This document shows positions 1 through 11,467 of a stretch of 64,000 nt of DNA, in pieces. A model generated the notes under the pieces. It did no database searches. It saw only the letters and a program-made list of their open reading frames with translations, and was not told where the DNA came from. The position numbers were made by a program, and so were the translations under genes. Source of the stretch: Ziziphus jujuba (lineage: Eukaryota; Streptophyta; Magnoliopsida; Rosales; Rhamnaceae); the NCBI RefSeq assembly GCF_031755915.1, contig NC_083382.1, forward strand, positions 12,101,001 through 12,165,000, given 5' to 3'. Position 1 is the stretch's first letter. Each line of letters starts with the position of its first letter.

Positions 1-1027
1 GTCTATAAAAATATTTCAATATTTATGAGTCCATAGGATATAGTAATATTCATGCTATATATAAAAATTGTTAACTCTTGAGCGGTGGGCAATATAAACC
101 AATTCATTTGCCTCATTGATCCCGTTGTCAAAGATAATTGGAAATCTACACAAAACACTGCAGCTTTTTTTATTTTTATTTTTTGGGGCAATATAAAACA
201 GCTTAGTCAGGTAAGGGAGCGAGGTCCATTTAGATAAAGTAATATTAAATATAGTGTGAAAAAAATTATAATTGATCTAATCCAATTCAATTCTGGCTTA
301 GTTTAGAGCTGCTATAGATTATAAAAGAATTACCAAAACTTTTACTGTAGCAGCTATCAATCTTTTGTTTAGTATTTTCACAATTCTTTTTCTTAAATTT
401 TTTTTTTCATTTACATAACTTTTTTCCTATTTTTTATTAATGGTATAGATTTAAAATAATTTTCTATAATTTTCTAATTTTTAAATGATTTTTATTTTTT
501 CTAAAAAAATTTTTTTTTTCGGCTAGATAAGTTTTTATAGAAAATTTGAAGCCGTTATATTTTTAACAATTTATTTTAAGAAGTCTGTATTATTAAAGTA
601 TTATTTAAAACATCAATAAGTAGGGAAAAAAAAAGGAAAATAAAGGAAAGAAATAATTTTGAGCATGATTTAGTTAGTGCCACATTTCAATAGATAGTAA
701 AATGCTTAGGCATGAATGTTAGATGTCATGTCCAAATATAGATGGCTCTTGCAAAATTTATATTCGCATATATAGAAAATTACTTTGTAAAGAACTGGAA
801 TATTTTCTAACTTGAGTTCTTGAATATATTATTATTAAAATCTATACATTATAAGGAAATGTTAAATAACATTTGAATAAAGAATCCATTGTATTAATGT
901 GTAACCAAAATTTTATATAACAAAATTTTGAGAATAACCAGATAGAAAAATCAATCAAAACAAATATTTTGAGTTTTGATTATAGTGTGTGAATAATTAA
1001 ATGATCGACGTAAAAATTACAAAAGCG
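1..1027. other. AT-rich intergenic DNA, no gene seen
   Basis: Long A/T runs with no credible coding frame. The small open frames here have no recognisable domain. The stretch just to its right (about 1028-1088) is different: it closely matches 12905-12962, the leader that precedes the RLP 5' fragments. Confidence 0.6.
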
Positions 1028-2039
1028 ATGGTGTAGTGTGCTATCTTAATTAATGCATGCATGGAAATAGAAAATGCATAGCAAGACTTAGGGTGGCCAT
1101 TCGTGCTGTCCTGTCATATTCGTGTCAATCCATTTATTAATTGTGTCAAAATTTCTCAACCTAAACTTAATCCGTTTATTAATCGTGTCAGAAATATTCA
1201 ACCCGGACACAACCTGGACACAACCCGTTTGATAAATGGATAACCTGACACGACTCGTCTAACCCATTTATTAAATGGATCAATTTGGGTCAACTCGATC
1301 TGTCTACACGAAATTGACATGTTTATATGAACTTGTCCAATTTATACAAAATTGACCTATTTACACGAAATTAACCCTTTTACACGAAATTTATCTAATT
1401 AAATAATTTACCTTATTTACATTAATTATTTCATATAAAAAATAATTTGGTCATTAATTAATTGAAAATTAAAGTATATATGTAAAACCATATATTTATA
1501 ATTACAAATTTGCAATAATATAACATATGATATGATAATATAACAATCTCATATAATAGTTAAATATAGATACATATATATACATAATAAACCTAATACT
1601 ACTTCTTTAAAAATAGTATGAAAAAAAACTTTACTAATAATTATGTTTTTAATTTTCTACATCTCCAATACTCTTAGACATATTAATTTTTATTTTTTCA
1701 ATGTCCACAAATCCATACGTGTATTAAACATGTTATATTTAAGTAAATAAATATTATTTCAATAATTTTTATTTTTTACTTTTAATTAATAAAAAAATTA
1801 ATAATATAACCTTAAATAAGCTTGATGTTTAGTAATAAAAAAGTATTAGTTAAAGTTTTATTAATAGTGAATTTAATATATTAAAGTTATAATTTAAATG
1901 GGTTATAATCGTGTCGGGTTCGGGATTAAACGGGTCAATCTGAAATTAACACATTCAATTAAACGGGTCAATTCAGATCAATTTTAAATTAATCAGGTCA
2001 ATCTGAAACTGATACATTTATTAATTTTGTTAAACGGGT

Positions 2040-2631
2040 TGATACCAATCTAGGACGGCCTGCTCTTAAACCCATACTATGTTAGCCAGGATCTAATTAT
2101 GTTCAAGTTCTAATGGTCACCTTGACCACTAACCAACCTGTGATTAGAAATCCTGGTATATAATGAAGACGCCACAATAGGTGATGGAAGGCCTATTGAT
2201 AAGTCAAACTAAAACAATCATTCACTATTGGTGTTTTAGGTGTTCAAAAGAACAAAGAGAATTCAATCTCACAAATAATTTTCTGTATAAAATTCAAGCT
2301 TAATTCTTATTGAAAAATAAACCTTTAAATAGGCTACAAAGTCACAAAATAAAACCCTAAAAGCAAAAGGGAAAACCGGTCATACAAAGTGGTTTCATAT
2401 GGTGCTCGAAATTCTCACTTCTTTCCTAAACTAATTTTGATTAATTAATTCCTTTATTTTGAATTAGGAATTAATTAATTTACAATGAAAATATTAAAAT
2501 AATAAATTTCCTTAACTTATTGGTTCAGCAAATAAATAAATAAAAACCAAAAAGTAATGGTAATTTCCTCAAACAAAAAGTAGAATTAAATTAGGAAACT
2601 AAAATACTAGCTTTTTGACTAAGTTGACTTT
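2040..2631 (-). repeat. Gypsy LTR (downstream copy in element orientation)
   Basis: This segment aligns with 8839-9475 from TGATAC through to GTTGACTTT. It has one copy of a 49-bp segment that is duplicated in the other LTR. The exact outer boundary is uncertain by 3-4 bases because TGAT belongs to both the LTR start and the target duplication. Confidence 0.85.
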
Positions 2632-3009
2632 AACTATTTTTTGACCAGTTTGAGCTCCAAATCAGCTTCAGTATGATTTTTAGGATGCCAAATAAGCTGA
2701 CCATGAAGTCCCACACATTGCCCTTGCTTGGAAGAAAGAGAAAAAGCCAACTCAGTAAAATACAGTAAAAACTCGGCCAAATTTCTCCTTATGCTTACCC
2801 CTATTTTGAATGGTTTTAAAGCTGCCTTGACTTGATTGCATATCCTCTTAGACATATGTATTGAATCCATGAAGCATTGGAACCATTTCATGCTGCCCGG
2901 ACTTCTAAAAAGTACCAAAACCGTTATCCGGGCCCATATCGGCTTCTACCACTTGTATGCTCAAAACAGATCTTGGTTCTTCGGGAATAGACATGCCCTC
3001 TTGAGAATG

Positions 3010-4332
3010 GATTTATGCCCTGGATAAATGCAGTAAGGTGATCCCTAAACCTCTTAGCTTGAGCTCTAGTGATTGGCCCGGTCTTCATCCATATCGGGTC
3101 GGCACCCCAGCGGGTTGTCGGTTGTGCAAGCTCGGGCAGATTCTCATCATTTCCCTCCTCTTGAAAATGATTTCTCTCAAATCAAAGTCATCACCTACAG
3201 TAAAAGGAGACAAATCAGCAACATTAAATGTAGCACTAACATTATACTCATCCGGCAAATCAAGTTTATAAGCATTGTCATTTATCCGCTCTAAAACTTA
3301 AAAAGTTCCATAGCCTCTCGGTATCAATTTTGATTTCCACTGTTTGGGAAACCTCTCATTTCTCAAATGCAACAAAACTCAATCTCCAGGTTCAAAGACA
3401 ACCTATTTTTGGCCTCGGTTAGCATTCCTTGTATATTGCTCGATCCTCCTTTCAATATTTTCCTTAGTCTTCTCATGAATCTGCTTTACAAAATCAGCTT
3501 TTTGTTTTTCATCTAGATTAGCATGTTCACTTAAAGGTAAAGGTGTTAGATCTAATGGAGTTCAAGGATTAAAACCATAAAAAATTTTAAAAGGAGTAAA
3601 TTTAGTTGTGGAATGCAAAGGCCTATTATAAGCAAATTCAACATGTGGCAAACAATCCTCCCAAGTTCTTAAATTTCTACTAATTAATGCTCTTAACAAT
3701 GCAGACAAAGTCCTATTTACTACTTCGATTTGTCCATTAGTTTGTAGATGACAAGTAGTTGAAAATAAAAGCTTAGTACCTAAATTAACCCACAAAGTTT
3801 TCCAAAAATAACTTAAGAACTTAGCATCCGTATCCGAAACAATAGTCATAGGCATTCCATGTAACCTCATAATTTCTTTGAAAAATAAATTAGCAACATT
3901 AGATGCATCATCAGTTTTATTACATGCAATAAAATGTGTCATCTTAGAAAATATATCCACAACAAAAAAAATTGAATCCTTAGCTGTCCTTGACCTAGGC
4001 AAACCAAGAATAAAATCCATAGACAAATCTACCCAAGGATGAGAAGGAATCGACAAAGGATGGTACAATCCGTGCGGCTTCAATGTGGACTTAGTCTTTC
4101 GGCATTTCAAGCACCTTTCACATATTTTCTCAACATCTCTCTTCATGTTAGGCCAATAAAAATGTTCTTGCAGTAAGTATAAAGTTTTAAAAACACCAAA
4201 ATGTCCCATAAAACCACCCCCATGACCTTTCCGAACTAGTAACTCCCTAATGCTACAATTAGGCACACAAAGTTTGTTTTCCTTAAACAAATACCCCTCA
4301 AATATGTAAAATTTATTAAATCCATGTTTCAA
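3010..4332 (-). pseudogene. Gypsy integrase, relic
   Basis: An H2C2 zinc-binding segment (…[11 protein letters not shown]…CERCLKC) comes first, near 4100-4250. It is followed by the DDE core: [18 protein letters not shown], and [11 protein letters not shown] with the catalytic Glu. A stop follows YGFNP at about 3562. The C-terminal region, with the usual RFPKQWKSKL… and GDDFDL-type stretches, continues to about 3010 with more stops. The IVSD-x-D position has Thr where Arg is usual. In the family, integrase inserts the cDNA into the genome. Confidence 0.85.
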
Positions 4333-4382
4333 AGAGGTTCTAAATATTTCTCCAAAGTCACTATCATGCTCGTAAAGTTCTT

Positions 4383-4841
4383 TTAATTGTTCAAACCAAG
4401 CAATCTAGCATCTAAGGTAGAAAAGAGAATATACGTTTGGGATAATGCATCTGCAACCATATTTTCCTTACCTTTTTTGTAGCGGATCACATATGGAAAG
4501 GTCTCAATAAATTCAATCCTCTTGCCATGCCTTTGGTTGAGCTTTCCTTGACCTTTAATGTGCTTCAAAGATTCATGATCCGTATGAATCACAAATTTTT
4601 TGGGCATGAGATAGTGCTGCCACGTTTCCAAAGCCCTCACCAAAGCATATATCTCCTTGTCATATGTTGGGTAGTTTAGTGCAGCTCCATTTAATTTCTC
4701 ACTAAAGTAGGCTATGGGTCTTCCTTCTCGCATTAATACAGCTCCAATACCTACACTCGAAGCATCACATTCAATTTCAAAAGTTTTAGAAAAATTTGGC
4801 AAAACTAGTAAAGGTGCATTACATAATTTTTCTTTCAACAA
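4383..4841 (-). pseudogene. Gypsy RNase H, relic
   Basis: An open stretch in the same frame as the reverse transcriptase piece. It contains the RNase H core of Ty3/gypsy elements: [14 protein letters not shown] (first catalytic Asp), a Glu-containing helix ([15 protein letters not shown]), [10 protein letters not shown], and VADALSQ. The domain degrades the RNA of RNA/DNA hybrids during reverse transcription. It is separated from the integrase by a frameshift near 4340-4380. Confidence 0.85.
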
Positions 4842-4943
4842 ATTAAAAGATTTTTATTGTACTTCCCCCCATTTAAAGCCAACATTCTTCTTTACAACTT
4901 CATTCAAAGGTGCTGCGATGCTGCTAAAGTCCTTGAAAAATCT

Positions 4944-5700
4944 TCAGTAAAAACTTACCAAATCATGAAAGCTCCTCACTTGAGTGATAGAGGTTCGTGT
5001 CGGCCACTCCTTGATTACTTGAACTTTAGATTGATCAACTTTGATTCCTGCAGCACTGACTATAAATCCTAGGAAAACAAGCTCATCTTTGCAAAAGTCA
5101 CACTTTTTCATGTTAGCAAACAACCTTTCTTTCCTAAGGATATTTAAAACTTGCCTAAGATGGTCTACATGTTCATCTAAGTTTCGGCTATACATTACAA
5201 TATTATCAAAGTAAACAACCACAAATTTACTAATAAATGGACGTATAACATGATTCATAAGCCTCATAAAAGTACTAGGTGCATTAGTTAAACCAAAAGG
5301 CATGACTAACCATCCATACAACCCATATTTAGTCTTAAATACGGTCTTCTATTCATCACCTTCTTTCATCCTAATTTGATGGTATCCACTCCTAAGATCA
5401 ATTTTAGTAAACATGCAAGCACTATGCAATTCATCAAGTATATCATCTAATCTAGGAATTGGATGTCTATATTTAATGATGATATTATTTATAGCCCTAC
5501 AATCAACACACATTCTCTAAGAACCATATTTTTTAGCACTAATAAAACAGGAACAGCACATGGAGTCATACTCTCACGAATATAACCTTTATCAAGTAAC
5601 TCTCCTTTGTTTCTTCGGGATTGCTTCTATATGCAGGTCTATTTGGTATGCTAGCCCTTGGAACAAAGTCAATTTGATGTTCAATCCCTCTAATTGGTGG
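4944..5700 (-). pseudogene. Gypsy reverse transcriptase, inactivated
   Basis: The fingers and palm segments can be followed across stops and frameshifts: a VPKK strand, then C[VR]DYRAIN-like, [16 protein letters not shown], [12 protein letters not shown], and the catalytic loop. The catalytic loop reads YFDN instead of the usual YFDD, so one of the two metal-binding aspartates is gone. The longest open piece is 4944-5321. Even if expressed, the enzyme would be expected to be dead. Confidence 0.85.
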
Positions 5701-6010
5701 TAATCCCTTTGGAATTTCATCCGGAAAGACATCTTCAAAATCTTACAAAAGAGAAAGAATTGAACTTGGCAATTCAAGTTCTTGAAGGTTAGCTTGATCA
5801 TTAAAATAATTATCTTTAAAAATCACGACGAGCAATGGTTTCTTACTCAAGATAACTTTATTTACATCTCCAAAACTCAAATAAAAATTTTTATTCTTTC
5901 TTTCCCCTTCTCTCTCTCGCCACCACACAATTTCCCTCATTCTCGGCTTTTCTCACACTCTTGGTTTTCTCTCTCCTTCTCACATCACTTTCGGCTTTCT
6001 CTTGGTTTTT

Positions 6011-6631
6011 TCACTTAAGTTGGGTCTTAGAACACTTACCTGGTCGGTCTTGCATGGCTTGGACTCCTTGGATGGGTGTTGTTTCCGTGGGGGCCATGCT
6101 AGCTCTCTCCTTGAGTTGTTCGGCCAGCCTCATTTGTTGTATTTGTATTTGATCTTTGTACACCTTTTTAGGAGTTAATGCCTCCGGCTTGACCTTCTTA
6201 CCTTTAAGTCTAAACACAATACTATTCTCTCTACCATAATGAACGGCATCTCTACCAAGTAAAATATGTCCTGCATGCACAGGCACAACATCACACAAAA
6301 CCACATCCACATATTTATCAATGTTGAATTTTACTTTGGCTTGTTTATTAACTTTCATCTCACCACTATCATTAAGCCATTGTAATCTATATGGTTCTAG
6401 ATGTTTAATTGTTGTCAAGCCTAATTTATCTACCACAAGATTACTAATTGCATTGGTACAACTCCCACTATCAATAATCATGCTACAAATCTTACCTTGG
6501 ATCTCACATCGGGTGTGGAAGATGTTCTCTCTTTGAATCTCATCCTCATCTTTGTATGCAGCCAGCACTCTCCTAGAAATCAAGCTTAGTTCAGCATGAG
6601 AAGCATTCAAAGTTTCGGCCTCACCTTCAAG
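6011..6631 (-). pseudogene. Gypsy aspartic protease, relic
   Basis: In the same frame as the zinc knuckle but separated from it by a stop. It contains the retropepsin active-site motif IIDSGSCTN (catalytic D codon near 6472) and the downstream LLGRD motif. About 100 residues of Lys/Gln-rich linker toward the reverse transcriptase follow. The protease would cleave the gag-pol polyprotein. The active-site triad looks normal, but the reading frame is not connected to gag or pol. Confidence 0.8.
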
Positions 6632-7881
6632 CTATCCCTCCTCCTCTTGCTCAGTTTCATCACCATTTTCTTCACTTTCTGATTCTAGCTCACCATTACC
6701 CTTTAACACCATGATTCTTCTATTCAGGCATTGGCTAGCAATGTGTCCTCGTCCCTGGCACTTAAAACAAATAATATCTCTTGATTTTGAAGGTTTAGGA
6801 TTAGATTTTACCTCATTATGTGCTTGGACAGATTCGGCTTTAAGCTCATTTCTTGACCAATTGGTGCTTTCTTCTCCCACCTTCGGCTTTGGCTTGCTTT
6901 CATAGGTTGGATTGTTTCTCCAGCCACTTGGTTTGATCTTCCACTGTTGGAAACTCCTCCAAACCGTGAGCCTACACCCCTTCTCTTGAATTGATACTCC
7001 AATTTAATAGCCACATGCAACATCTCCTCCAATTCCACATATTGTTGCAATTCTAGTTGATTGGCTATCTCTCGATTCAAACCACCAAGGAACTTTGCCA
7101 TGGTTGCTTCTCTATCCCCATTCATACTTAACCTCATCATAAGCATCTCCATCGCCTTGTAATAATCCTCCATGGACCTACTTCCTTGAGATAGGGATTG
7201 AAGACTTTGATGCAACAACCTATGGTAATGTGATGGTACAAACTGCTTCCTCATGGCTCCTTTCATTTGTCGCCATGTAGTGATCAAGTCATCACCAACT
7301 CTCCTTCGGGTGTTTTGCTCATTGATCCACCATTGCAGTGCATAATGACCAAATTCCATTGCTGCCAACTTTACCTTCTTGGCCTCCGAATAATTATGAC
7401 AATAAAAAATCATCTCCATTCTCTCCTCCCATTCCAAATATGTTTCTGGATCACTTTTTCCCATGAAAGGTGGAATGTTTACCTTGATAGTCCCTAGATC
7501 ATCATCTTCATTTCTTGCTGGTCTCCCACAGATTGGCCTTTCTTGAGGTTCAAAAATTTCATCAAACCCCTCATCCAAGTCATCTCCAAAGTTACTTCCC
7601 CCAAATTCCTCTCTTGGTCGCCCTCGGCCTCCTCGACCTCAACTTTGACCTCCATGAGCATCCAACCTTATATTCGGCCCTCTTTGTGATGTTTCTATCA
7701 TGTCTATCCTTTGATCTATGTTGTCAAATTAGGCATTCATCCGCTGTAATTGCTCTAATATAGCCCTCATGTCCATTTGTTCACCACGCCCTGTAGCTCG
7801 GGAACCACCATGGAATCCTACGGACTCCTCTTCATTAATTGTCAAAGGTGGATCTCCTCTTTTCACCCTTGAATCTGCCAT
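6632..7881 (-). pseudogene. Gypsy gag (capsid and nucleocapsid), broken
   Basis: The likely start is the ATG at 7879-7881, since an RNA-binding, Arg/Gly-rich N-terminal segment precedes the capsid domain. The capsid region (about 6880-7578) has the retrotransposon gag signature, including YLEWEERMEMIF and ALQWW. A CX2CX4HX4C zinc knuckle sits at about 6728-6769. In-frame stops occur at 7729-7731 and 7639-7641. A frameshift in the 6808-6880 overlap separates capsid from knuckle, and another stop follows at about 6632. In the family, gag packages the element RNA. This copy cannot make an intact gag. Confidence 0.85.
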
Positions 7882-8823
7882 GTTAGTATAAATAATGGAA
7901 AATAAAATAAATTCTCACCAAATATCACTCCCTCGAGTGTTTCACTTAATCAAGGTCTCGACACTCGTGTTTTCACACTAGTTTCGGCTTTTACCCTCTT
8001 TTAAGCTCACACACTCTTGCCTTTTTCTACTCAATGAATTATCTCAAAGTTCTGATTAAAACACCCACAAAACAGCAATTAGATCATAAGTATGTTTTAA
8101 TTAAACTTATCAACAAAACAGTAGCAAAAAGTAAGCAATACCGATGAATTAATAAATCCTAGTTTTCGGATTTTCTAGGCAAAATAAGGCAAATCAATGA
8201 GAAAATTTTGGAATTTTTAAGAACTGGACCAGATGGTAAGAGACTAAGGATTCAAGAATAAAATTTAGGAAAAATAATTTCAAACTCAAACAAGAATCAA
8301 ATCGAACAAAAATTAGAATAATGTTGGTTGTTGTTCTTGTAATTCAAGTTTTGGATCAATTCCTTTATCTAATTTTAATCCAAATATCCAGCAGCAAAAA
8401 TAATTCTCCAGCAACTACAAATATGTAACAAATAATCAACAATGCAGCAGTTCAAAGAAATTTCCAGCAAACACCAAATTTAACAAACCGAAATTTTTAT
8501 TTTTATTTTTTTATTCGGCTTTTTCTTCCTCTTCTTTTTTTTTTTTTTTTTTGAATATATGAATGCAAATATTTAAGACTAAAACAACAAAGAAAAATCA
8601 ATAAAAACCAAAATTAACAAGAAAAATGATGAAAACTAACCAACAAACTAGGAAACAAAAATATGATAAAACAGGAAATCCTAACTCAACTAGGAGTGGA
8701 TTTTTAAAAAAAAAAAAAAATGCAGAACGTGTATGGGATGGAACCTTAACCTAATGCTAAAATTGCAGAGTAACACAAAAACAAATAAAGCAAATAAAGA
8801 TAGATCAAACCTGAACAAAATTT

Positions 8824-8837
8824 GGCTCTTATACCAA
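8824..8837 (-). other. Gypsy primer-binding site
   Basis: Read on the minus strand this is TTGGTATAAGAGCC, one mismatch from the TGGTATCAGAGC primer site complementary to initiator methionine tRNA. It lies next to the inner edge of the 8839-9475 LTR, which fixes the element's direction. Confidence 0.75.
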
Positions 8838-8838
8838 A

Positions 8839-9475
8839 TGATACAAACATAGGACGACTTGTTTCTAAACCCACATTATATTAGCCCGGATCTAATTATG
8901 TTCAAGTTCGAATGGTCACCTTGATCACTAACCAACCTGTAATTAGAAACCTGATATAATGAAGACACCACAATAAGTGATGGAAGGCTTATTGATAAGT
9001 CAAAATAAAACAATCATTCACTAATGGTGTTTTAGGTGTTTAAAAGAACAAAGAGAATTCAATCTCACAAATAATTTTCTATATAAAATTCAAGCTTAAT
9101 TCTTATTTCAATCTCACAAATAATTTTCTATATAAAATTCAAGCTTAATTCTTATTGAAAAATAAGCCTTTAAATAGGCTACAAATTCACAAAATAAAAC
9201 CCTAAAAAACAAGGGAAAATCGGCCATACAAAGTGATTTCCGATGGTGGCCGAAATTCTCACTTCTTTCCTAAACTAATTTTGATTAATTAATTCCTTTA
9301 TTTTGAATTAGGAATTAATTAATTTACAATGAAAATATTAAAATAATAACTTTCCTAAACTTATTTTTCTAGCAAATAAATAAATAAAAACCAAAAAGTA
9401 ATGATAATTTCCTAAAACAAAAAGTAGAATTAAATTAGAAAACTAAAATACTAGCTTTTTGACTAAGTTGACTTT
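8839..9475 (-). repeat. Gypsy LTR (upstream copy in element orientation)
   Basis: Matches 2040-2631. It contains a perfect-looking tandem duplication of 49 bp (9058-9106 and 9107-9155) that is absent from the other LTR, so the duplication arose after insertion. It borders the primer-binding site directly. Confidence 0.85.
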
Positions 9476-9567
9476 GATCCGAACCCATTTATAATAATCT
9501 CAAACCCATTAACTCCATATCACTTTTCAGTCGTGTCACTGTGTCATGACCTAAATTGCCACCCCTA

Positions 9568-9886
9568 TCTACAGTCTAATTTGCAGAATGCGTCACACCT
9601 GCCATCATCTTTTTCTTTTACACACATCCTAGGTTTCACGTTCTCAGCACAATACACTATAGCATCGACTTTATTGTATTCTGTTAAATAACCAAAAGGA
9701 AAAAAAAAATGGTAAAAAAGGATAGTATCAAATTCCATAAAAATTAATTAACAAAAAGCAAAATATTAAAACTTAAAAGAAAACCATCCATTCATTAAAT
9801 TTATATGCCAAGATGATACGCACTTATTGACAAGATAAAGAATCCAACAAGAATCAATCATGTCACATTAGCTTTGACGCGGCCAT
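9568..9886 (-). pseudogene. Truncated defensin-like (cysteine-rich peptide) gene copy
   Basis: Paralogue of the intact gene at 41272-41649. Exon 1 starts at the ATG 9884-9886. Loss of one T after the third codon shifts the frame, which quickly meets TGA. The intron occupies the same place, with the acceptor next to 9680. Exon 2 keeps EYNKVDA and the CDAFC-x-LDC core but has lost one Cys of the CC pair (YC). It stops abruptly at 9568, where element A begins, so the last four cysteines are missing. A TATA-like AATTTATAGG is kept near 9981-9990. It is clearly dead. Confidence 0.8.
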
Positions 9887-10271
9887 TTTTTTTTTTTTTT
9901 TAACTCTTTGCTCTAACCTTGCAGATTGATTACTTAACAGAACAATTTCTCTATTTTGGATGTCTTCGAATGTTTAAATGAATTTATAGGAAAAGAGATA
10001 GGAGACAAGGTTGAAAACTAGAAAGGAATAAAACGAAGCTGGTCACTAGTTTTAGTAATAAATGCATAATAAGAGGAACTAAATGAAAAAAAGAAAAAAA
10101 AAGAAAAAAAAAACATAAAAGATATAAGTTATACGTTTTTTTAATTTAATTAAAGCTAAATAAGGAAAACCAATCGTTGCAATTATCTAACAAATCAACT
10201 AACATTTCAATATTTAGAATATTAAGTTAATAAATTTTTTTTTAACTATTAGTATAGATATATGTCATTTC

Positions 10272-10303
<32 letters not shown>

Positions 10304-10452
10304 AATGAAAATAGGAAATTTGAACCAATGGCTCATAATTTAGGTCTTTAATGAAATATAACCAACTTTTGAAAATAAAGATATTTAAGTTTCTTTAGTT
10401 ATAAATCTACTTATATAAGCTTCTTTATAGAACATAATTAAAAGGCATCTAT

Positions 10453-11075
10453 TGTGAAGTCCCACATCGGTTGGAAAGGGGAACGAAACACTTCATATAA
10501 GTGGGTGTGGATACCTTTCCCTTACGAGGCCTTTTAAAACCTTGAGGACTGGGTTGTAAGAGGATTCCCCAGGCCCAAAGAGGACAATATCGCATGCGGG
10601 TGGTCTGGGCTGTCACAGATGGTATCAGAGCTGGATCCGGATCGGTGTGCCAGCGAGGACGCTGGGCCCCAAGGGGGGAGGATTGTGAAGTCCCACATCG
10701 GACAGGAGAACGAAACACTCCATATAAGTATGTGTGGATACCTTTCCTTTGCGAGGCTTTTTAAAACCTTGAGGGCTGGGTTGTAAGAGGATTCCCCAGG
10801 CCCAAAGAGGATAATATCGTATGCGGGTGGTCTGGGCTGTCACAAATGGTATCAGAGCCGGACCTGGATTAGTGTGCCAGCGAGGACACTAGGCCCCAAG
10901 GGGGGAGGATTGTGAAGTTCCACATCGGTTGGAATGGGGAGCGAAACACTCCATATAAGTGGGTGTGGATACCTTTCCCTTGCGAGGCCTTTTAAAACCT
11001 TGAGGGCTGGGTTGTAAGAGGATTCCCTAGGCCCAAAGAGGACAATATCGCATGCGGGTGGTTTGGGCTGTCACA
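10453..11075 (+). mobile_element. TRIM retrotransposon with three LTRs in tandem
   Basis: LTRs at 10453-10617, 10684-10844 and 10911-11075 each start TGTGAAGT(T/C)CCACATCGG and end CTGTCACA. Two copies of a roughly 66-bp interior separate them. Each interior begins with a methionine-tRNA primer site (TGGTATCAGAGC) and ends with a purine tract (CAAGGGGGGAGGA). TCTAT flanks the whole array (10448-10452 and 11076-11080) as a single 5-bp target duplication. There is no coding capacity. The structure is LTR-int-LTR-int-LTR, typical of unequal recombination between LTRs. The termini resemble those of Cassandra elements, but I see no 5S rRNA-like segment. Confidence 0.9.
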
Positions 11076-11467
11076 TCTATTCCTTATTTTTCCAAATTTT
11101 CCACACAATTTCTTTCTCTTCTTCTTCTTCTTCTTCTATTTCCTATATTTTGATTGAAACTTTCCATATATTCATTGTCGATTTTGGAAGGTTTTCATTA
11201 GCTCAATATATTTGCATTTTCACTTTTCGTCATTCAAGATATATAGAATATAATTTCATATTGTTTGATTTTTTTAAAAAAATAAATATATTTTTTGAGG
11301 TAAAAATTATGGCGATTCCTTTAATTTTCTTAAAATGTTACTTTTTTTTTAATGATTTATCAATTGTTGGGTGTTTTTTATATCTAATTTTAATTTAGAA
11401 GTGTTTTATATTATTATATGAAAATATATCAGATTTACTTAAAAAACAAAAAATTGGTAAGCACAAG
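11076..11467. other. AT-rich spacer
   Basis: The first part matches the DEFL upstream region at 42191-42425. The rest is A/T-rich with no gene. Open frames rich in Phe and Ile reflect base composition. Confidence 0.5.

Larger units (their letters stand above)
2044..9473 (-). mobile_element. Degenerate Ty3/gypsy LTR retrotransposon inserted in element A
   Basis: Direct LTRs flank gag, protease, reverse transcriptase, RNase H and integrase in gypsy order on the minus strand. TTGAT at 2039-2043 and 9474-9478 is a 5-bp target duplication that partly overlaps the LTR ends, and element A continues on both sides. Coding parts lie in all three minus frames with stops between them, so the element cannot make its own proteins. 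The leader (about 7882-8823) is A/T-rich and holds a T run near 8530. The LTRs differ at many positions, which points to an old insertion. The integrase residues fit a chromovirus-like clade, but I see no chromodomain, so I leave the clade open. Confidence 0.9.
1089..9567 (+). mobile_element. DNA-transposon-like element A (hAT-like, non-autonomous), split by a gypsy element
   Basis: The left end reads TAGGGTGGCC and the right end TTGCCACCCCTA, an imperfect inverted pair of the kind found at plant hAT ends. The interior is non-coding and full of short GTGTC / CCCGTTTA / ACACGAAATT repeats. Without the nested gypsy element it would be about 1.04 kb, close to copies B (998 bp), C and D. Left flank GCAAGACT and right flank TCTACAGT do not match each other. 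The left flank instead nearly matches the outer flank of copy B, GTAAGACT at 12466-12473. The superfamily is inferred from the ends only; no transposase is present. Confidence 0.6.
9568..11300. repeat. Segmental duplication, copy 1 (partner 41326-42425)
   Basis: Exons, intron, promoter region and about 600 bp of upstream DNA match 41326-42425 in the same orientation. The only large difference is the TRIM at 10453-11075, which is absent from the partner. The match fades near 11290-11300 on this side. Confidence 0.85.

Noticed and set aside
10453..11075. Cassandra element with embedded 5S rRNA promoter
   Set aside because: Ends and primer site fit, but none of the 5S gene control boxes can be seen in the LTRs. 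TRIM is the safer name.
11063..11398. 111-codon frame at the TRIM edge
   Set aside because: Begins in the TRIM LTR and runs through T-rich DNA. Phe/Ile-rich by base composition.
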